NCBI RefSeq assembly: GCF_017254835.1
Contig: NZ_JAFKCW010000003.1
Location: 186,001-250,000 of the forward strand
DNA from: Algoriphagus aestuariicola
GTDB taxonomy: Bacteria > Bacteroidota > Bacteroidia > Cytophagales > Cyclobacteriaceae
Direction: 5' to 3'
Length of the DNA stretch: 64,000 bases
A model generated the notes under the pieces. The model was not told the DNA's origin. It worked only from the letters and a program-made list of their open reading frames with translations, and did no database searches. Position 1 is the first letter of the stretch. Every line of letters begins with the position of its first letter. The position numbers and the translations under genes are program-made. This document shows, piece after piece, positions 61,587-64,000 of the stretch.

Positions 61587-62300
61587 CTAGCTCACAGCAT
61601 CGTGGAAAATGATACCCAAAGTATGTCGGCTTCCGCTTTTCACCTCGCTCACGCCGTGCTTCATGTTTACGCGATAATACCCGTTGGCACCTTTCGCCGG
61701 TTTGAAATTGGTCGTGAAGATCAACATATCCCCCTTCTTCGGCTTCAGCACGATGGCTTTGGATTGGGCTCTGGGTATCTGCTGAGTAAGCACAAACTCG
61801 CCTCCCGTATAATCCCTTTCCGGCTCATCCAAAAACAAAACGACTTGGATCGGAAAATATACTTCCCCGTAGAGGTCCTGATGCAAGGTATTGAATCCGC
61901 CTGTTCCATATTTCAAGATCAAGACCGTTGCTTTTTGTTGGCCGAAGCGATGACATTGACGAAGAAAATCCTCGTGCTCTTTTGGAAATTGTACTCCGAC
62001 TTTCAAAGCGGAAAACCAGGCATTGGCGATCGGCGCAAGGTGGGAATACACTTCGGTTCGGATCGTGTGAATCAGCTCCGGCAGGGGATAGTCAAAATAC
62101 TTGTATTCCCCCAAACCGAATCGGTGACGCGCCATCACAACGGTCTTTCGATACTGGCCGTGATTTGTGTAGTCCGCCTTCAAGGCCTCACCTTGCTCAT
62201 CGCTTAGTAGCTTGGGCAGAATCGCATATCCTGCCTGATGCATTTCTTCCGTGATACCTCTCCAATCAGCATCCTGAATTTTCTGAATGATATTGTGCAT
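61587..62300 (-). CDS. 2-oxoglutarate/Fe(II) oxygenase
   Basis: A 237-residue protein with LHQDLYGEVYFPIQVVLFLDE (HxD), a distal HGVSEVKSGSRHTLGIIFH that gives the second His and the 2-oxoglutarate Arg, and GGEFVLTQQ. It resembles prolyl hydroxylase-type enzymes found in Ada operons. The substrate is unknown. It lies between the Ada-like regulator and the Ada zinc domain gene. Confidence 0.82.
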   Translation of the reverse strand: MHNIIQKIQDADWRGITEEMHQAGYAILPKLLSDEQGEALKADYTNHGQYRKTVVMARHRFGLGEYKYFDYPLPELIHTIRTEVYSHLAPIANAWFSALKVGVQFPKEHEDFLRQCHRFGQQKATVLILKYGTGGFNTLHQDLYGEVYFPIQVVLFLDEPERDYTGGEFVLTQQIPRAQSKAIVLKPKKGDMLIFTTNFKPAKGANGYYRVNMKHGVSEVKSGSRHTLGIIFHDAVS

Positions 62301-62306
62301 CCCGTC

Positions 62307-63155
62307 TCAGATTTGCGAATAAACTTTCGCTCCTTCCCAACCAATAATTGCCGCCTTACGGGTAGGTCCCCACATATAGCCCCCAAACTCACCAGAGGAC
62401 TGGATCACGCGATGACAGGGAATCAGAAAGGCAACTGGATTGCTGCCGATGGCCGTTCCTACCGCCCTCGAAGCCTTGACGTTGCCAATTTGCTCGGCAA
62501 TGTGACCGTAGGTCTGGAGCTTCCCCATGGGGATTTTGAGTAGGCTCTCCCAGACTTTCAGCTGAAAGTCGGTGCCCCGAAGGTGCAGCTTGATTTTGCC
62601 CAGCTTGCTCCAATCCGTTTGGAAGATAAAGAGTGCATGCTGTTGGAACATGTCCAGCTTTTGCCCAAAGTCCGCGTTGGGGAATTTTGCTTTCAGCTCA
62701 TTTAGCGCTTTTTCTTCATTTTCCTCAAAGGCCATGTAGCATACGCCCTTTGACGTGGAGGCGACGATCAAGGCCCCAAAAGGGCTTTCCGCAAAACTGT
62801 AGTTGATTTTTAGACTTTTCCCTCCGTCCCTGTATTCGGCTGGGGTCATCCCCTCGATCGTGACAAACAAATCATGAAGGCGGCTGGTGCTGGAGAGCCC
62901 GGTCTCGAAGGCAGTTTCAAACAGGCTAGCCTGCTCCTTTTTGAGTATTTTCTTGGCGTGCTCTACGCTGATATATTGGAGAAACTTTTTGGGGCTGGTG
63001 CCAGCCCAATCCGTAAACATGCGCTGAAAATGCGAAGGGCTTAAATGAATCTGTTCAGCGACCTCCTCCAGCTTAGGCTGGGATTTGAAGTTCTTTTTGA
63101 GGTACTCGATGGCTTCCGCGATCCGCTGATAGTTGAGATCTGTCTGTGTTTGCAT
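62307..63155 (-). CDS. ada: Ada-like regulator: AraC-type HTH plus methylguanine-DNA methyltransferase
   Basis: A 282-residue protein from the ATG at 63155. The AraC-type HTH (LEEVAEQIHLSPSHFQRMFTDWAGTSPKKFLQ) is followed by the methyltransferase domain with the acceptor Cys in PCHRVIQSSGEFGGYMWG. It removes methyl groups from O6-methylguanine. The N-terminal Ada zinc domain is not part of this chain, but is encoded separately at 61334, so Ada is split. First gene of the repair operon. Confidence 0.9.
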   Translation of the reverse strand: MQTQTDLNYQRIAEAIEYLKKNFKSQPKLEEVAEQIHLSPSHFQRMFTDWAGTSPKKFLQYISVEHAKKILKKEQASLFETAFETGLSSTSRLHDLFVTIEGMTPAEYRDGGKSLKINYSFAESPFGALIVASTSKGVCYMAFEENEEKALNELKAKFPNADFGQKLDMFQQHALFIFQTDWSKLGKIKLHLRGTDFQLKVWESLLKIPMGKLQTYGHIAEQIGNVKASRAVGTAIGSNPVAFLIPCHRVIQSSGEFGGYMWGPTRKAAIIGWEGAKVYSQI

Positions 63156-63341
63156 GGCGTTCAAATTTATGGGACAAATCTTCAAAATCCGTTACAGCGA
63201 TAAAATCCGAAAGTTGCTGAGTTTGCAAGTTTCGTCCTTAAGGGACTTTCCATTTTTTCTGCCTTGTCAATTCTACCGAGCTAGCTTCCCGCAGGAATTA
63301 GTCTCTATTTCTCCAGTACCAGTATAGGAATGGCAATAAAA

Positions 63342-63365
63342 AAGGCCTGTGCGGACACAGGCCTT
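63342..63365 (-). terminator. Terminator of the DUF4834 gene
   Basis: A perfect 10-bp stem AAGGCCTGTG/CACAGGCCTT with a 4-base loop, followed on the minus strand by a T run. Lies between the carB/DUF4834 transcript and the Ada operon. Confidence 0.88.
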
Positions 63366-63395
63366 GTAGTTTTGAGATACAAAATAAGTGAAGGA

Positions 63396-63653
63396 TTACT
63401 CCTTCACTTCTTCAAAATCGACATATTCGCCGCCTTCGATATTCTTTTTCCGCTTTTCTAGCTCCTCCTTGGGGATAAAGTCCACATTCACCGCATCCTT
63501 TGGTCGGGATGCTCTTTGCTGGGCCCGCTGCTGCTCCATAGCAGCCTCATTGACCTGCTTGGCAAATTGGGCGAGCTTCGATCGTAGAAAGTATCGGAGC
63601 AGCTGGCCCAATAGCCAGCCGACTCCAAGTAGAATGACAAGAAATTTTACCAA
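63396..63653 (-). CDS. DUF4834 family membrane protein
   Basis: An 85-residue protein with one N-terminal helix (3-22) and a basic/acidic cytoplasmic tail that ends GGEYVDFEEVKE, typical of DUF4834. The start appears to be TTG at 63653. It follows carB after 26 bases. Function unknown. Confidence 0.75.
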   Translation of the reverse strand: MVKFLVILLGVGWLLGQLLRYFLRSKLAQFAKQVNEAAMEQQRAQQRASRPKDAVNVDFIPKEELEKRKKNIEGGEYVDFEEVKE

Positions 63654-63679
63654 AACATGTTTTGTTTTTGCGAGCTGGA

Positions 63680-64000
63680 TTATCTACTCAGGTACCAGTT
63701 TCGTTCGGAGTAGATCTTTAGGAAATAGTCGTCCATCAGGTCATCGATAAAGTAGATCGCTTCCCCGGTAGATTTCATTTCCGGTCCCAGTTCTTTGTTT
63801 ACATTCGGGAACTTGTGGAAGGAGAACACTGGCTCTTTGATCGCATAGCCCTTTTTCACAGGCTTGAACTCAAAGTCGGTGACTTTTTTCTCTCCCAGCA
63901 TCACCTTGGTAGCGTAGTTTACATACGGTTCCTGATAGGCCTTGCAGATAAAAGGTACGGTTCGCGAAGCTCTTGGGTTGGCTTCGATCACATAAACCTT
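63680..64000 (-). CDS. carB: Carbamoyl-phosphate synthase large subunit, C-terminal end (partial)
   Basis: The frame enters from the window edge. EANPRASRTVPFICKAYQEP is the second ATP-grasp end, and FPNVNKELGPEMKSTGEAIY is the start of the conserved tail. After EMKSTGEA the chain stops within 30 residues (YSERNWYLSR), so the MGS-like allosteric domain that follows in most CarB proteins is missing here. It could be normal for this lineage. Confidence 0.85.
   Translation of the reverse strand, partial: KVYVIEANPRASRTVPFICKAYQEPYVNYATKVMLGEKKVTDFEFKPVKKGYAIKEPVFSFHKFPNVNKELGPEMKSTGEAIYFIDDLMDDYFLKIYSERNWYLSR

Overview
The window looks like a chromosome segment of a Bacteroidota bacterium, most probably Cytophagales and close to Algoriphagus/Cyclobacteriaceae (inferred from gene content, not from a database search). 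Supporting signs are the clade II nos operon with a Sec-type NosZ, a SusC/TonB-type receptor, many LxxC lipoproteins, promoters of the TTG-N21-TAnnTTTG type (for example before the small lipoprotein at 53402), three Rrf2 regulators, and a lamin-tail protein.

Layout. 1-4851 (mostly minus strand): partial DNA topoisomerase IB, a YoaK-type membrane protein, two small conserved proteins and a sensor kinase/response regulator pair. 5125-18536: an accessory stretch with a Fic-like protein under two dyad operators, two DM13 lipoproteins with an outer-membrane protein, a Crp/Fnr regulator and a second two-component system, then a pectate lyase between two DUF1593 proteins with an AraC regulator. 18636-50936: a 32-kb block bounded by 59-bp direct repeats that contain the 3' end and terminator of the initiator tRNA gene. 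It carries higAB, the nos operon (RIC, membrane protein plus cytochrome c, nosZ, a membrane protein, nosL, nosD, nosF, nosY), NO/O2-related genes (two RIC proteins, truncated haemoglobin, hemerythrin, a cbb3-like oxidase), anaerobic ribonucleotide reductase nrdDG, nadAB, queD, and a probable metal-uptake operon with a TonB receptor. 50925-64000: tRNA-fMet followed by core genes (era, der, sprT-like, scpB, asd, a DNA alkylation-repair operon, partial carB).

How it fits together. The 32-kb block reads as a kit for life at low oxygen: N2O reduction, high-affinity oxygen reduction, defence against NO, oxygen-independent dNTP synthesis and probably copper supply for NosZ. No nirS, nirK or canonical norB is visible, so the cell may be a non-denitrifying N2O reducer. 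A shared palindromic motif, GAY-N6-RTC with an AT-rich centre, lies before at least eight transcription units here and probably binds the Rrf2 regulators encoded beside it. The tRNA repeats suggest that the block is a genomic island, although no integrase is seen.

Most notable points: the island architecture at tRNA-fMet with two 3' remnants; the glycyl-radical tail of NrdD encoded as a separate 53-codon ORF; a membrane protein reading in frame into a lipoprotein cytochrome c; the Rrf2-associated motif; a Fic-like protein whose catalytic His is Gln; and a dispersed repeat family with CGTACG-rich arrays.
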